64,000 nucleotides of DNA from the IMG/VR virus record IMGVR_UViG_3300046328_000221, positions 1-64,000 of that record; one strand, given 5' to 3'. How positions within the stretch are numbered: position 1 is the stretch's first letter; the number at the start of each line of letters is the position of its first letter. The DNA comes from a virus. Below are positions 6,698 to 11,251 of this stretch, piece after piece. A program made the translations under genes and the position numbers. The notes under the pieces are model-generated. The model was not told the DNA's origin, made no database searches, and was given only the letters and a program-made list of their open reading frames with translations.

Positions 6698-6801
6698 TAG
6701 TATCCTGCCTTCTCTAGAATTGATAGAATTTGTTCAATAGTGTCGCTATCAAGGTTATCAATAGCCGCTTCGTTGATTACGTTTTCAAACATGCAACTCA
6801 T
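6697..6801 (-). CDS. small helical microprotein (34 aa)
   Basis: MSCMFENVINEAAIDNLDSD then a Leu/Ile helix (TIEQILSILEKAGY). Supported by a consensus promoter upstream and TAATG coupling to the next gene. Confidence 0.6.
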   Translation of the reverse strand: MSCMFENVINEAAIDNLDSDTIEQILSILEKAGY

Positions 6802-6823
6802 TTCTTTTGGGGTTATTAGTATT

Positions 6824-6852
6824 AGTATAAACTATTTGTTAGTAATTGTCAA
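6824..6852 (-). promoter_or_regulatory. consensus sigma70 promoter
   Basis: Minus strand TTGACA (6847-6852), 17 nt, TATACT (6824-6829). It lacks the WTGTC box and lies within the 3' end of the 50-aa gene. Confidence 0.75.
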
Positions 6853-6991
6853 GGGCCTTACGCTTATTTTCTGAGCGTGTCCCCTTGTATTTTTTAGGCA
6901 CGACAACTTGCTTCTTGCCAGCCTTTAGCATAGAGTGGAATAACGCTTGGCTCTCTGCCTTGCGTCTTGCTTCATTTCTTTTACCTAACAT
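6839..6991 (-). CDS. basic microprotein, leaderless (50 aa)
   Basis: MLGKRNEARRKAESQALFHS, then KKQVVVPKKYKGTRSENKRK. About one third of residues are Lys or Arg, suggesting nucleic acid binding. The -10 hexamer ends 6 nt before the ATG, so the transcript should start at or next to the start codon. Confidence 0.65.
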   Translation of the reverse strand: MLGKRNEARRKAESQALFHSMLKAGKKQVVVPKKYKGTRSENKRKALDNY

Positions 6992-6997
6992 ACAACT

Positions 6998-7020
6998 ATC
7001 TTAGCATTACCCTATGACAT
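6998..7020 (-). promoter_or_regulatory. WTGTC-box promoter, leaderless start
   Basis: Minus strand spacer ATGTCATAGGGTAATGC (17 nt), TAAGAT at 6998-7003, 6 nt, ATG. Confidence 0.75.
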
Positions 7021-7057
7021 TTTGGGAAATTGGGGCAAATTTCTTAATTAACGTAAT

Positions 7058-7107
7058 TTGACATTTGATCAAAAATGGGGCCGACCACACCTGCCAGCTT
7101 TTGTCAA
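7058..7107. repeat. TTGACA-N14-TGGTCGG element, copy e (two facing half-elements)
   Basis: Minus strand: TTGACA (7102-7107), 14 nt, TGGTCGG (7081-7087), then CCCC. Plus strand: TTGACA (7058-7063), 14 nt with TTGATC, then the variant GGGGCCG. The two TTGACA boxes point at each other across one GGTCGGCCCC core. Confidence 0.7.
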
Positions 7108-7125
7108 GCCAGCAAGTGGGTGTGT

Positions 7126-7239
7126 CTAAAACGGTGGGGTATCTTTTTCAATCCAACCTGCCATTTTCCAAAGAATGTATCCCTGCATTATGTTGAAAGC
7201 CAAAGATAGAATTAGTGCTAGTGTTAGAATGTTTTCCAT
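7126..7239 (-). CDS. membrane microprotein (37 aa)
   Basis: MENILTLALILSLAFNIMQG: one hydrophobic helix at residues 4-26, then a polar tail. TAATG overlap with the gene upstream. Function unknown. Confidence 0.65.
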   Translation of the reverse strand: MENILTLALILSLAFNIMQGYILWKMAGWIEKDTPPF

Positions 7240-7409
7240 TAGTTCCCCTTTACAGCATTACGGAATCGAATCTCATCAAAGCGTGAGTTATCATTTTTGA
7301 ACATAGAAACAAAATCACTAACCATTTTTGAAAATAATGCTGGGTGTGTTTTGTCGCTTGCGTAGTTTAGAATCTTTGCGGTTTCGACATAGTCTTTGCG
7401 TGTCATCAT
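7239..7409 (-). CDS. small conserved actinophage protein, 'MTRKDY' family (56 aa)
   Basis: MMTRKDYVETAKILNYASDK, then FVSMFKNDNSRFDEIRFRNA. I know the DYxxxAxIL...F..DNPRFD..RF pattern from actinophage early proteins of unknown function. Either of two adjacent ATGs may be used. Confidence 0.7.
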   Translation of the reverse strand: MMTRKDYVETAKILNYASDKTHPALFSKMVSDFVSMFKNDNSRFDEIRFRNAVKGN

Positions 7410-7421
7410 TATTTTCTATCC

Positions 7422-7574
7422 TTAGTTTTTGTGAGCGAGTGAAAAGGTAAAGTAGCCCTCAAAGTGTGGGCTTGGGATTTTGTGGTGAAACATAGGCATT
7501 AGGTTTAGGTTGTTAGCCATTAGACCCAATCCACCGCATACCTCGCAAGGTGTTAGTTCTTCATCTGAATACAT
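7422..7574 (-). CDS. small protein with CEVCGGLG knuckle (50 aa)
   Basis: MYSDEELTPCEVCGGLGLMA resembles one half of a DnaJ-type zinc knuckle (CxxCxGxG). The remainder is His- and aromatic-rich (MFHHKIPSPHF). Own promoter at 7600-7622 and ribosome site AAGGGA. Confidence 0.65.
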   Translation of the reverse strand: MYSDEELTPCEVCGGLGLMANNLNLMPMFHHKIPSPHFEGYFTFSLAHKN

Positions 7575-7599
7575 AGGTTTTCCCTTCTTAGTTGTTTTT

Positions 7600-7622
7600 A
7601 GTTTAGCATTACCCTACGACAT
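7600..7622 (-). promoter_or_regulatory. WTGTC-box promoter
   Basis: Minus strand ATGTCGTAGGGTAATGC (17 nt) then TAAACT at 7600-7605; nearly identical to the element at 6998-7020. Confidence 0.75.
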
Positions 7623-7623
7623 T

Positions 7624-7767
7624 TTAGAATGTCTTGTTTAGGTGTAGGTTCACCCATTTTTGCCACATAGGGCCAGGCATATCGTTAGGCTTTACCCCTG
7701 CGTGAATGACCTTTAGCATTTTGTTGTAAAAGTCTTTTTCTGATTCTGTCATTCTTGGCTTTGGCAT
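7624..7767 (-). CDS. small basic protein (47 aa)
   Basis: MPKPRMTESEKDFYNKMLKV then MPGPMWQKWVNLHLNKTF. Helical, basic. AAAGGG ribosome site. Not recognised. Confidence 0.6.
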   Translation of the reverse strand: MPKPRMTESEKDFYNKMLKVIHAGVKPNDMPGPMWQKWVNLHLNKTF

Positions 7768-7795
7768 TAGTTGCCCTTTCTTTGTTTGTTAGTTT

Positions 7796-7818
7796 ATTTT
7801 AGCAGAGGGGTCTGACAT
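7796..7818 (-). promoter_or_regulatory. WTGTC-box promoter
   Basis: Minus strand ATGTCAGACCCCTCTGC (17 nt) then TAAAAT at 7796-7801; extended TGC. Confidence 0.75.
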
Positions 7819-7819
7819 T

Positions 7820-7984
7820 TTAGCGGTAGCCATAGCCTAGGTATTCTGCGAAATCAACAGGGTCTAAGTCTAGGTAAGTGATAGCACTAGCCAACGGCAT
7901 TAGTCCGTCAAGTTCATCACAGGTAGGGCATACAACAGTATCGCTAGTGAAAACACCCTCGCAGTAAACACACATTTTATCCAT
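7820..7984 (-). CDS. zinc-ribbon small protein (54 aa)
   Basis: MDKMCVYCEGVFTSDTVVCP with CVYC (5-8) and CPTC (19-22), then an acidic helix ending GYGYR. I know this layout (two CxxC knuckles, D/E-rich tail) from actinophage early genes. Confidence 0.7.
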   Translation of the reverse strand: MDKMCVYCEGVFTSDTVVCPTCDELDGLMPLASAITYLDLDPVDFAEYLGYGYR

Positions 7985-8010
7985 TAGTTTTCCTTTCATC
8001 TGATAGTTCT

Positions 8011-8033
8011 ACATTACCATAGGGGTCTGACAT
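8011..8033 (-). promoter_or_regulatory. WTGTC-box promoter
   Basis: Minus strand ATGTCAGACCCCTATGG (17 nt) then TAATGT at 8011-8016; extended TGG. Confidence 0.7.
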
Positions 8034-8108
8034 TTATGGCACAAACACGCCTTTTTTCTTTGTAAGTTTCTACAAACTTTTTTGGAGGTTTCTTACAATG
8101 ATCTTAAG

Positions 8109-8129
8109 TTATCCACAGAGTTATCCACA
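8109..8129 (+). promoter_or_regulatory. two tandem DnaA boxes
   Basis: TTATCCACA at 8109-8117 and again at 8121-8129, 3 nt apart and in the same direction. Both match the bacterial DnaA-box consensus. They abut repeat copy f, with no gene across 8034-8155, so they may be part of a replication origin. Confidence 0.6.
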
Positions 8130-8132
8130 GGA

Positions 8133-8159
8133 CCGACCAGGTTTCCCTGGATTTGTCAA
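8133..8159 (-). repeat. TTGACA-N14-TGGTCGG element, copy f
   Basis: Minus strand TTGACA (8154-8159), 14 nt, TGGTCGG (8133-8139). Overlaps the stop of the Cys-rich 24-aa gene and sits 3 nt from the tandem DnaA boxes. Confidence 0.7.
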
Positions 8160-8230
8160 TAGTCTCCCTCATAGATTGAATATTCCTCAGAGCCACAGCC
8201 ACAGCATGGACGGTCTTCGCACGAGCACAT
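8156..8230 (-). CDS. Cys-rich microprotein (24 aa)
   Basis: Begins MCSCEDRPCCGCGSEEYS: five Cys in the first twelve residues, then an acidic tail. GAAAGGA ribosome site and a WTGTC-box promoter directly upstream support it. Small RPCCGC proteins are familiar to me from actinophages; likely a metal-binding peptide. Function unknown. Confidence 0.6.
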   Translation of the reverse strand: MCSCEDRPCCGCGSEEYSIYEGDY

Positions 8231-8252
8231 AGTTTTCCTTTCGATTAAAATA

Positions 8253-8275
8253 AGATTAGCAGAGACATACGACAT
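8253..8275 (-). promoter_or_regulatory. WTGTC-box promoter
   Basis: Minus strand ATGTCGTATGTCTCTGC (17 nt) then TAATCT at 8253-8258; extended TGC. Confidence 0.7.
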
Positions 8276-8437
8276 TTAGTCGAATGCCCACTGGGAAGCA
8301 TACATCTCCCCAATCATCTCCTCGTGAGCAATCCGTGCCTGAGCACGGTCAGAAGCAGCCTGCTCCTCTGGGGTAAGGATTTCCTCCTCCCAGAAGTCAT
8401 CTAGGTCCCAACCGAAATCTTGTGCCATATCTTCCAT
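8276..8437 (-). CDS. acidic helical protein (53 aa)
   Basis: MEDMAQDFGWDLDDFWEEEI then a heptad-like helix. Very acidic. AAGGAGAG ribosome site and TAATG coupling to the 21-aa gene upstream. Unrecognised. Confidence 0.65.
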   Translation of the reverse strand: MEDMAQDFGWDLDDFWEEEILTPEEQAASDRAQARIAHEEMIGEMYASQWAFD

Positions 8438-8502
8438 TACTGCTCTCCTTCTGATAGAAATTCCTGAACATCTTCATCTGTAAAATCACCGTATCTAGCC
8501 AT
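8437..8502 (-). CDS. leaderless acidic peptide (21 aa)
   Basis: MARYGDFTDEDVQEFLSEG and a two-residue end. Its ATG is 6 nt after a WTGTC-box promoter's -10 and its stop overlaps the next start. It could be a leader peptide that couples translation of the 53-aa gene. Confidence 0.5.
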   Translation of the reverse strand: MARYGDFTDEDVQEFLSEGEQ

Positions 8503-8508
8503 AAGATA

Positions 8509-8531
8509 AACTTAGCACACACCTACGACAA
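8509..8531 (-). promoter_or_regulatory. WTGTC-box promoter, leaderless start
   Basis: Minus strand TTGTCGTAGGTGTGTGC (17 nt) then TAAGTT at 8509-8514, 6 nt, ATG. Confidence 0.7.
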
Positions 8532-8580
8532 TTACAACACGACACGCCAGAATTGGGAGAAATTTTTAAAGCTTCTTAAC

Positions 8581-8607
8581 TTGACAAACTGTGATCTTTG
8601 GGGTCGG
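8581..8607 (+). repeat. TTGACA-N14-TGGTCGG element, copy g
   Basis: Plus strand TTGACA (8581-8586), 14 nt with TGATC, GGGTCGG (8601-8607). It is followed by CTCC-TTTC-GGAG-TTTTT (8609-8625), a short terminator-like hairpin on the same strand. Confidence 0.65.
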
Positions 8608-8624
8608 CTCCTTTCGGAGTTTTT

Positions 8625-8642
8625 GTCAAATCGACACGCCGT
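8625..8642. repeat. 18-bp direct repeat GTCAAATCGACACGCCGT, first copy
   Basis: Identical 18-mer at 9208-9225. Read on the minus strand it places GGCGTGTCGAT directly before TTGAC, the same flank seen (on the plus strand) at copies b and d of the long element. Confidence 0.7.
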
Positions 8643-8740
8643 TAGAAGGGCAATCCATTTTTCTTTATGTCAATGACCATCTCAACTAAAAAGCCAATGG
8701 TTATGATTACGATTACTGTTTGAAAAATTGCGGTAAGCAT
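8642..8740 (-). CDS. membrane microprotein (32 aa)
   Basis: MLTAIFQTVIVIITIGFLVE: hydrophobic helix at residues 3-22, then DIKKNGLPF. TAATG overlap with the 29-aa gene. Confidence 0.6.
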   Translation of the reverse strand: MLTAIFQTVIVIITIGFLVEMVIDIKKNGLPF

Positions 8741-8829
8741 TAGATTAGTTCCTTATCGTTGATTAGCATTATGTCAATGAGGGTGATTAGTTCCTCAAGT
8801 TCTGAGATAGGTAGTTTATTTTCATTCAT
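8740..8829 (-). CDS. leaderless acidic microprotein (29 aa)
   Basis: MNENKLPISELEELITLIDI then MLINDKELI; one amphipathic helix. The ATG is exactly 6 nt downstream of a -10 hexamer. Confidence 0.55.
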   Translation of the reverse strand: MNENKLPISELEELITLIDIMLINDKELI

Positions 8830-8835
8830 AGCATT

Positions 8836-8858
8836 ATCCTAACATAGAGGGCTGACAA
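8836..8858 (-). promoter_or_regulatory. WTGTC-box promoter, leaderless start
   Basis: Minus strand TTGTCAGCCCTCTATGT (17 nt) then TAGGAT at 8836-8841, 6 nt, ATG. Confidence 0.65.
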
Positions 8859-8930
8859 TTATAGCCAAGCCATTACTGAGAAAGTTCCTAGAGCGATAGC
8901 CCCAAGGGTAGCAAGCAAGTAGATCCACAT
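8859..8930 (-). CDS. membrane microprotein (23 aa)
   Basis: MWIYLLATLGAIALGTFSVM, then AWL: almost entirely one transmembrane helix. AAAGG ribosome site 7 nt upstream of the ATG at 8930. Confidence 0.55.
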   Translation of the reverse strand: MWIYLLATLGAIALGTFSVMAWL

Positions 8931-8943
8931 AGCATTACCTTTC

Positions 8944-9066
8944 TTAGTTATTGTAAGTGTAGCAGGATACACAGACATTCTTGCCGTTATCCTTGATGAT
9001 TGTTAGAACACGACCTTCGCAAATCTCGCAACGGTCTGTCTTTGTTATTACCTTTAGTGAATTCAT
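8944..9066 (-). CDS. zinc-ribbon microprotein (40 aa)
   Basis: MNSLKVITKTDRCEICEGRV with CEIC (13-16) and CVSC (32-35): a compact two-knuckle zinc ribbon. AAAGGAA ribosome site; own promoter at 9096-9124. First gene leftward from the divergent region. Confidence 0.65.
   Translation of the reverse strand: MNSLKVITKTDRCEICEGRVLTIIKDNGKNVCVSCYTYNN
8956..8978 (-). promoter_or_regulatory. candidate WTGTC-box promoter inside the zinc-ribbon gene
   Basis: Minus strand ATGTCTGTGTATCCTGC (17 nt) then TACACT at 8956-8961. Same geometry as the others but intragenic; would drive the 23-aa membrane gene. Confidence 0.45.
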
Positions 9067-9095
9067 CTGGAATTCCTTTCTTTATCTATACCTAT

Positions 9096-9124
9096 AACCT
9101 ATCACAGGGGTATGACAATGTCAA
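9096..9124 (-). promoter_or_regulatory. leftward promoter at the divergent boundary
   Basis: Minus strand TTGACA (9119-9124), spacer TTGTCATACCCCTGTGA (17 nt), TAGGTT (9096-9101). Confidence 0.8.
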
Positions 9125-9164
9125 GAGTATTTGAGGAAATTTTTATAACAAACATATAACATAG

Positions 9165-9185
9165 TTATACACACCCTGTGGATAA
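9165..9185. promoter_or_regulatory. convergent pair of DnaA-box-like sequences
   Basis: TTATACACA on the plus strand (9165-9173) and TTATCCACA on the minus strand (9177-9185), 3 nt apart, in the gene-free 9125-9305 segment between the leftward and rightward promoters. Next to repeat copy h. Candidate replication origin. Confidence 0.55.
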
Positions 9186-9187
9186 GT

Positions 9188-9212
9188 CCGGCCAGGATCC
9201 TGAAAAAGTCAA
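9188..9212 (-). repeat. diverged TTGACA/TGGTCGG element, copy h
   Basis: Minus strand TTGACT (9207-9212), 12 nt including GGATCC, TGGCCGG (9188-9194). Shorter spacing and one substitution relative to the other seven copies. Confidence 0.45.
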
Positions 9213-9225
9213 ATCGACACGCCGT
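9208..9225. repeat. 18-bp direct repeat GTCAAATCGACACGCCGT, second copy
   Basis: Identical to 8625-8642. The remainder of 9226-9305 is AT-rich and holds no gene that I can see. Confidence 0.7.
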
Positions 9226-9305
9226 GTTTTATGAAAGATTAATTAAGTTAACATTAAATAACGAAATGATAACAAAGGGTCAAAACAGGGCAAAAAGGGC
9301 AATAA

Positions 9306-9328
9306 ATGTCAGACCCCCCTGTTAGTGT
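9306..9328 (+). promoter_or_regulatory. rightward WTGTC-box promoter
   Basis: Plus strand ATGTCAGACCCCCCTGT (17 nt) then TAGTGT at 9323-9328; extended TGT. The early box is thus used in both directions. Confidence 0.7.
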
Positions 9329-9369
9329 ATTAGTAGATAAAGAAATATATAAAAGAAATGAGGTCAGAA

Positions 9370-9516
9370 ATGACAGTTAAGATTTACAAGACAGATGGTT
9401 CATTCTACTACCAGTGGTTGGACCGTGATGAAGTTAGAATGCTACCTCGCATTACTAAGCAATACACTAGCCTAACAAAGGTTGGACTTATCAAGGGGTT
9501 CAGTATCTCTCGCTAA
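9370..9516 (+). CDS. small basic protein (48 aa)
   Basis: MTVKIYKTDGSFYYQWLDRD then RMLPRITKQYTSLTKVGLIK. Strand-rich start, basic overall. GAGG lies upstream of the ATG. First rightward gene after the divergent region; function unknown. Confidence 0.65.
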   Translation: MTVKIYKTDGSFYYQWLDRDEVRMLPRITKQYTSLTKVGLIKGFSISR

Positions 9517-9539
9517 TTGTCAGGGGTATCTGATACAGT
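9517..9539 (+). promoter_or_regulatory. rightward WTGTC-box promoter
   Basis: Plus strand TTGTCAGGGGTATCTGA (17 nt) then TACAGT at 9534-9539, directly after the stop of the 48-aa gene. Confidence 0.7.
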
Positions 9540-9567
9540 ATTACTAAATAGATAAGGATAAAACATT

Positions 9568-9765
9568 ATGGATAAAACACTAGGTCAGATTACAGATGAA
9601 ATTTACAACGCTGTAAAAAACTTTCACACTGCCTCTATGGGCAACGATAGAAAAGAAATAGAAAATGCTCAGGCAGAATACGCAGGTATGATTTCTATCT
9701 ATGGAACTAAAGCAGTTGCCGATGTAGTAGAATTTTACAACGAAACAGTTATTAGAAGGGCTTAG
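9568..9765 (+). CDS. small helical protein (65 aa)
   Basis: MDKTLGQITDEIYNAVKNFH followed by a helical region with VADVVEFYNETVIRRA. AAGGA upstream. Unrecognised; pairs with the 28-aa gene 3 nt downstream. Confidence 0.65.
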   Translation: MDKTLGQITDEIYNAVKNFHTASMGNDRKEIENAQAEYAGMISIYGTKAVADVVEFYNETVIRRA

Positions 9766-9768
9766 AAA

Positions 9769-9855
9769 ATGATTACACTTACATTCGAAACTTGGGAAGA
9801 GTTTGACCAAGCAATCGCAGGTATTGCTAGTTTAGAAATTGAGATAACAAAATAA
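9769..9855 (+). CDS. microprotein (28 aa)
   Basis: MITLTFETWEEFDQAIAGIA: strand then helix. Ends just before the terminator at 9871, consistent with being the last gene of this unit. Confidence 0.5.
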   Translation: MITLTFETWEEFDQAIAGIASLEIEITK

Positions 9856-9870
9856 AAGACTTGGGGGGCG

Positions 9871-9900
9871 TATAGTCCCTGAGTGCGGACTATAATTTTT
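9871..9900 (+). terminator. intrinsic terminator
   Basis: Perfect 8-bp stem TATAGTCC / GGACTATA with an 8-nt loop, followed by ATTTTT. Confidence 0.85.
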
Positions 9901-9905
9901 GATAA

Positions 9906-9928
9906 TTGTCTGCCAGATCGTGTATCAT
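9906..9928 (+). promoter_or_regulatory. weak WTGTC-box match
   Basis: TTGTCTGCCAGATCGTG (17 nt) then TATCAT. Same geometry, but 86 nt from the next gene, which has its own closer promoter. Confidence 0.35.
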
Positions 9929-10001
9929 ACATCAGCTCTACATTCACAGATTTAGTAATTTTCATTTCTGAAAACATATTCAGATTTCTGAATTTCTATG
10001 G

Positions 10002-10007
10002 TATACT
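10002..10007 (+). promoter_or_regulatory. extended -10 promoter of the endonuclease VII gene
   Basis: TGGTATACT with the ATG 6 nt after the hexamer; a leaderless transcript is expected. Confidence 0.7.
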
Positions 10008-10013
10008 ATATAC

Positions 10014-10541
10014 ATGAAGCAATGTACAAAATGTCATCAAACAAAAGATTTTTCAGAATTTCACAAAAAATCTAAACTTCCAGGTGGACTAGCATATCAC
10101 TGTAAATCCTGTGTACGTGAATATGATATGAAAGAGCATGATCCTAAAAGAGTTATGCCTAGAAAGCTTAAAGCTGATTTAGTTCATTGTCGTAAATGTA
10201 ATCAATATTTAGATAAGTCAAAATTTTGGGGGCAGCTAACATATTGCAAAGAATGTTCTAAACTAGTAGGACATTCTGCAAACCTAAAAAGATTTGGCCT
10301 TACAGTAGAAGACTATATTGACCTAGAAAGATCACAAAATGGTGTATGTGCTATTTGCAAAGATCCAGAAATAAATAAAAGACGTTTATCTGTTGATCAT
10401 AATCATTCATGTTGTCCAGGTAGTGGTTCTTGTGGAAAATGTATTAGAGGACTTTTGTGTTCAAATTGCAATACATTTCTTGGAAATGCCAAAGACAATG
10501 TTGAAATATTAAAAGCTGCTATAAGATATTTGCAAAAGTAA
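10014..10541 (+). CDS. endonuclease VII-like HNH nuclease (175 aa)
   Basis: The C-terminal half has the recombination endonuclease VII layout: FGLTVEDYIDLERSQNGVC, AIC, RRLSVDHNH, IRGLLCSNCN and FLGNAKDN (about residues 93-165). In this family, typified by T4 gp49, the DHNH block is catalytic and CxxC pairs hold zinc; it resolves branched DNA. The N-terminal half adds two extra zinc knuckles (CTKCHQTKDFSEF and CRKCNQYLDKSKF), which are near repeats and common in phage HNH proteins. Leaderless start. It could equally be a free-standing homing-type nuclease. Surrounded by tiny genes on the opposite strand. Confidence 0.85.
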   Translation: MKQCTKCHQTKDFSEFHKKSKLPGGLAYHCKSCVREYDMKEHDPKRVMPRKLKADLVHCRKCNQYLDKSKFWGQLTYCKECSKLVGHSANLKRFGLTVEDYIDLERSQNGVCAICKDPEINKRRLSVDHNHSCCPGSGSCGKCIRGLLCSNCNTFLGNAKDNVEILKAAIRYLQK

Positions 10542-10562
10542 AATATTTTTCAGATTTTGCGG

Positions 10563-10568
10563 TATACT
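10563..10568 (+). promoter_or_regulatory. -10 promoter of the 17-residue Cys-rich peptide
   Basis: GGTATACT with the ATG 6 nt downstream, the same spacing as the endonuclease VII gene. Confidence 0.55.
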
Positions 10569-10574
10569 AATTAC

Positions 10575-10628
10575 ATGACTGATTGTAACTGTAGCTGCAA
10601 TGGATCTTGTCCATGCAAGCCTAATTAA
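10575..10628 (+). CDS. leaderless Cys-rich peptide (17 aa)
   Basis: MTDCNCSCNGSCPCKPN: five Cys in 17 residues with alternating CxCxC...CxC spacing like a metallothionein fragment. Far below normal gene size, but it has its own TATACT exactly 6 nt upstream of the ATG, as at other leaderless genes of this phage, and a clean stop. Likely binds a soft metal ion if made. Its 3' end overlaps the convergent membrane gene by 8 nt. Confidence 0.45.
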   Translation: MTDCNCSCNGSCPCKPN

Positions 10629-10719
10629 AGACTAGATAATTAACTAGTTCATAAAACATATACATCCACATAAATGCAACGGTAGATGCAAAGATAACCC
10701 ATAACGTATTTTTAATCAT
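10621..10719 (-). CDS. membrane microprotein (32 aa)
   Basis: MIKNTLWVIFASTVAFMWMY: one long hydrophobic helix (5-30). Overlaps the gene upstream by 8 nt in another frame. Could assist lysis (holin-like neighbour at 11545), but that is guesswork. Confidence 0.55.
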   Translation of the reverse strand: MIKNTLWVIFASTVAFMWMYMFYELVNYLVFN

Positions 10720-10780
10720 TGTAGCTCCATGCAAATAGAAATATAACAATAACCACACATGTTGTAATAAACCCTATCAT
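10712..10780 (-). CDS. membrane microprotein (22 aa)
   Basis: MIGFITTCVVIVIFLFAWSY then ND: a single transmembrane helix. TAATG coupling to the HTH gene upstream. Confidence 0.5.
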   Translation of the reverse strand: MIGFITTCVVIVIFLFAWSYND

Positions 10781-10950
10781 TACGATATGCCAAACTCTTT
10801 AAGCTTAATATGTACAAGTTTTACTGATACATTAAGTTCTTTAGCGATCTCGCCAACTTCTTTTCCTTGTACAATATATGCATTACGTAGCCAATCTTCT
10901 TGCTGATGTGGCTTTGTATCTCTAAATGCGTTAGTTTCTTTGTTTTCCAT
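10780..10950 (-). CDS. small helix-turn-helix protein (56 aa)
   Basis: The core WLRNAYIVQGKEVGEIAKEL followed by NVSVKLVHIKLKEFGI is a single HTH of the type found in resolvases and terminase small subunits (helix, EIAKEL, turn, VSVxxVxxxLKxFG). It is clearly paralogous to the 50-aa gene at 62041. AAGGAGAG ribosome site and a full promoter upstream. Probably binds DNA; target unknown. Confidence 0.7.
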   Translation of the reverse strand: MENKETNAFRDTKPHQQEDWLRNAYIVQGKEVGEIAKELNVSVKLVHIKLKEFGIS

Positions 10951-10972
10951 AGTCTCTCCTTAATGAATGTAA

Positions 10973-11001
10973 AGTGTATCACATATATGATGGTTTGTCA
11001 A
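10973..11001 (-). promoter_or_regulatory. promoter of the HTH gene
   Basis: Minus strand TTGACA (10996-11001), 17 nt ending TGA, TACACT (10973-10978). Confidence 0.75.
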
Positions 11002-11044
11002 ATATTTGTCGGTACATAAGCAGCACAGCTGCTCTGATGAAACA

Positions 11045-11251
11045 TCACCATTTGCCAACAGGACAAGTAGCTTGACGTAATGTAGATTTCAATTGCATAA
11101 AACATCCGCACTTGGTGCATTTCATCAAATTCTTATTAAGAGCAGGACATTCCATACATATAGCCAAACGCTCTTCTTTTAAATCTTTATCTGATCTTGG
11201 TTGTCTTGGATCAAATAAATCTAAAAACTCAACATCTCCGTTATCCTTCAT
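11045..11251 (-). CDS. zinc-binding small protein, DUF6171-like (68 aa)
   Basis: ERLAICMECPALNK, KCTKCGCFMQLKSTLR and ATCPVGKW form a pattern I know from a phage family (AICxxCP...C..CGCFM..K..L..A.CP.GKW) with four to five zinc-ligand Cys. Function unknown. TGATATCAT lies 6 nt upstream of the ATG, so the message is probably leaderless. Confidence 0.75.
   Translation of the reverse strand: MKDNGDVEFLDLFDPRQPRSDKDLKEERLAICMECPALNKNLMKCTKCGCFMQLKSTLRQATCPVGKW

Noticed and set aside
8034-8100. Stem AAGTTT-CTAC-AAACTT-TTTT on the plus strand as a terminator
   Set aside because: Weak AT-only stem with no plus-strand gene upstream; could be chance in AT-rich DNA.
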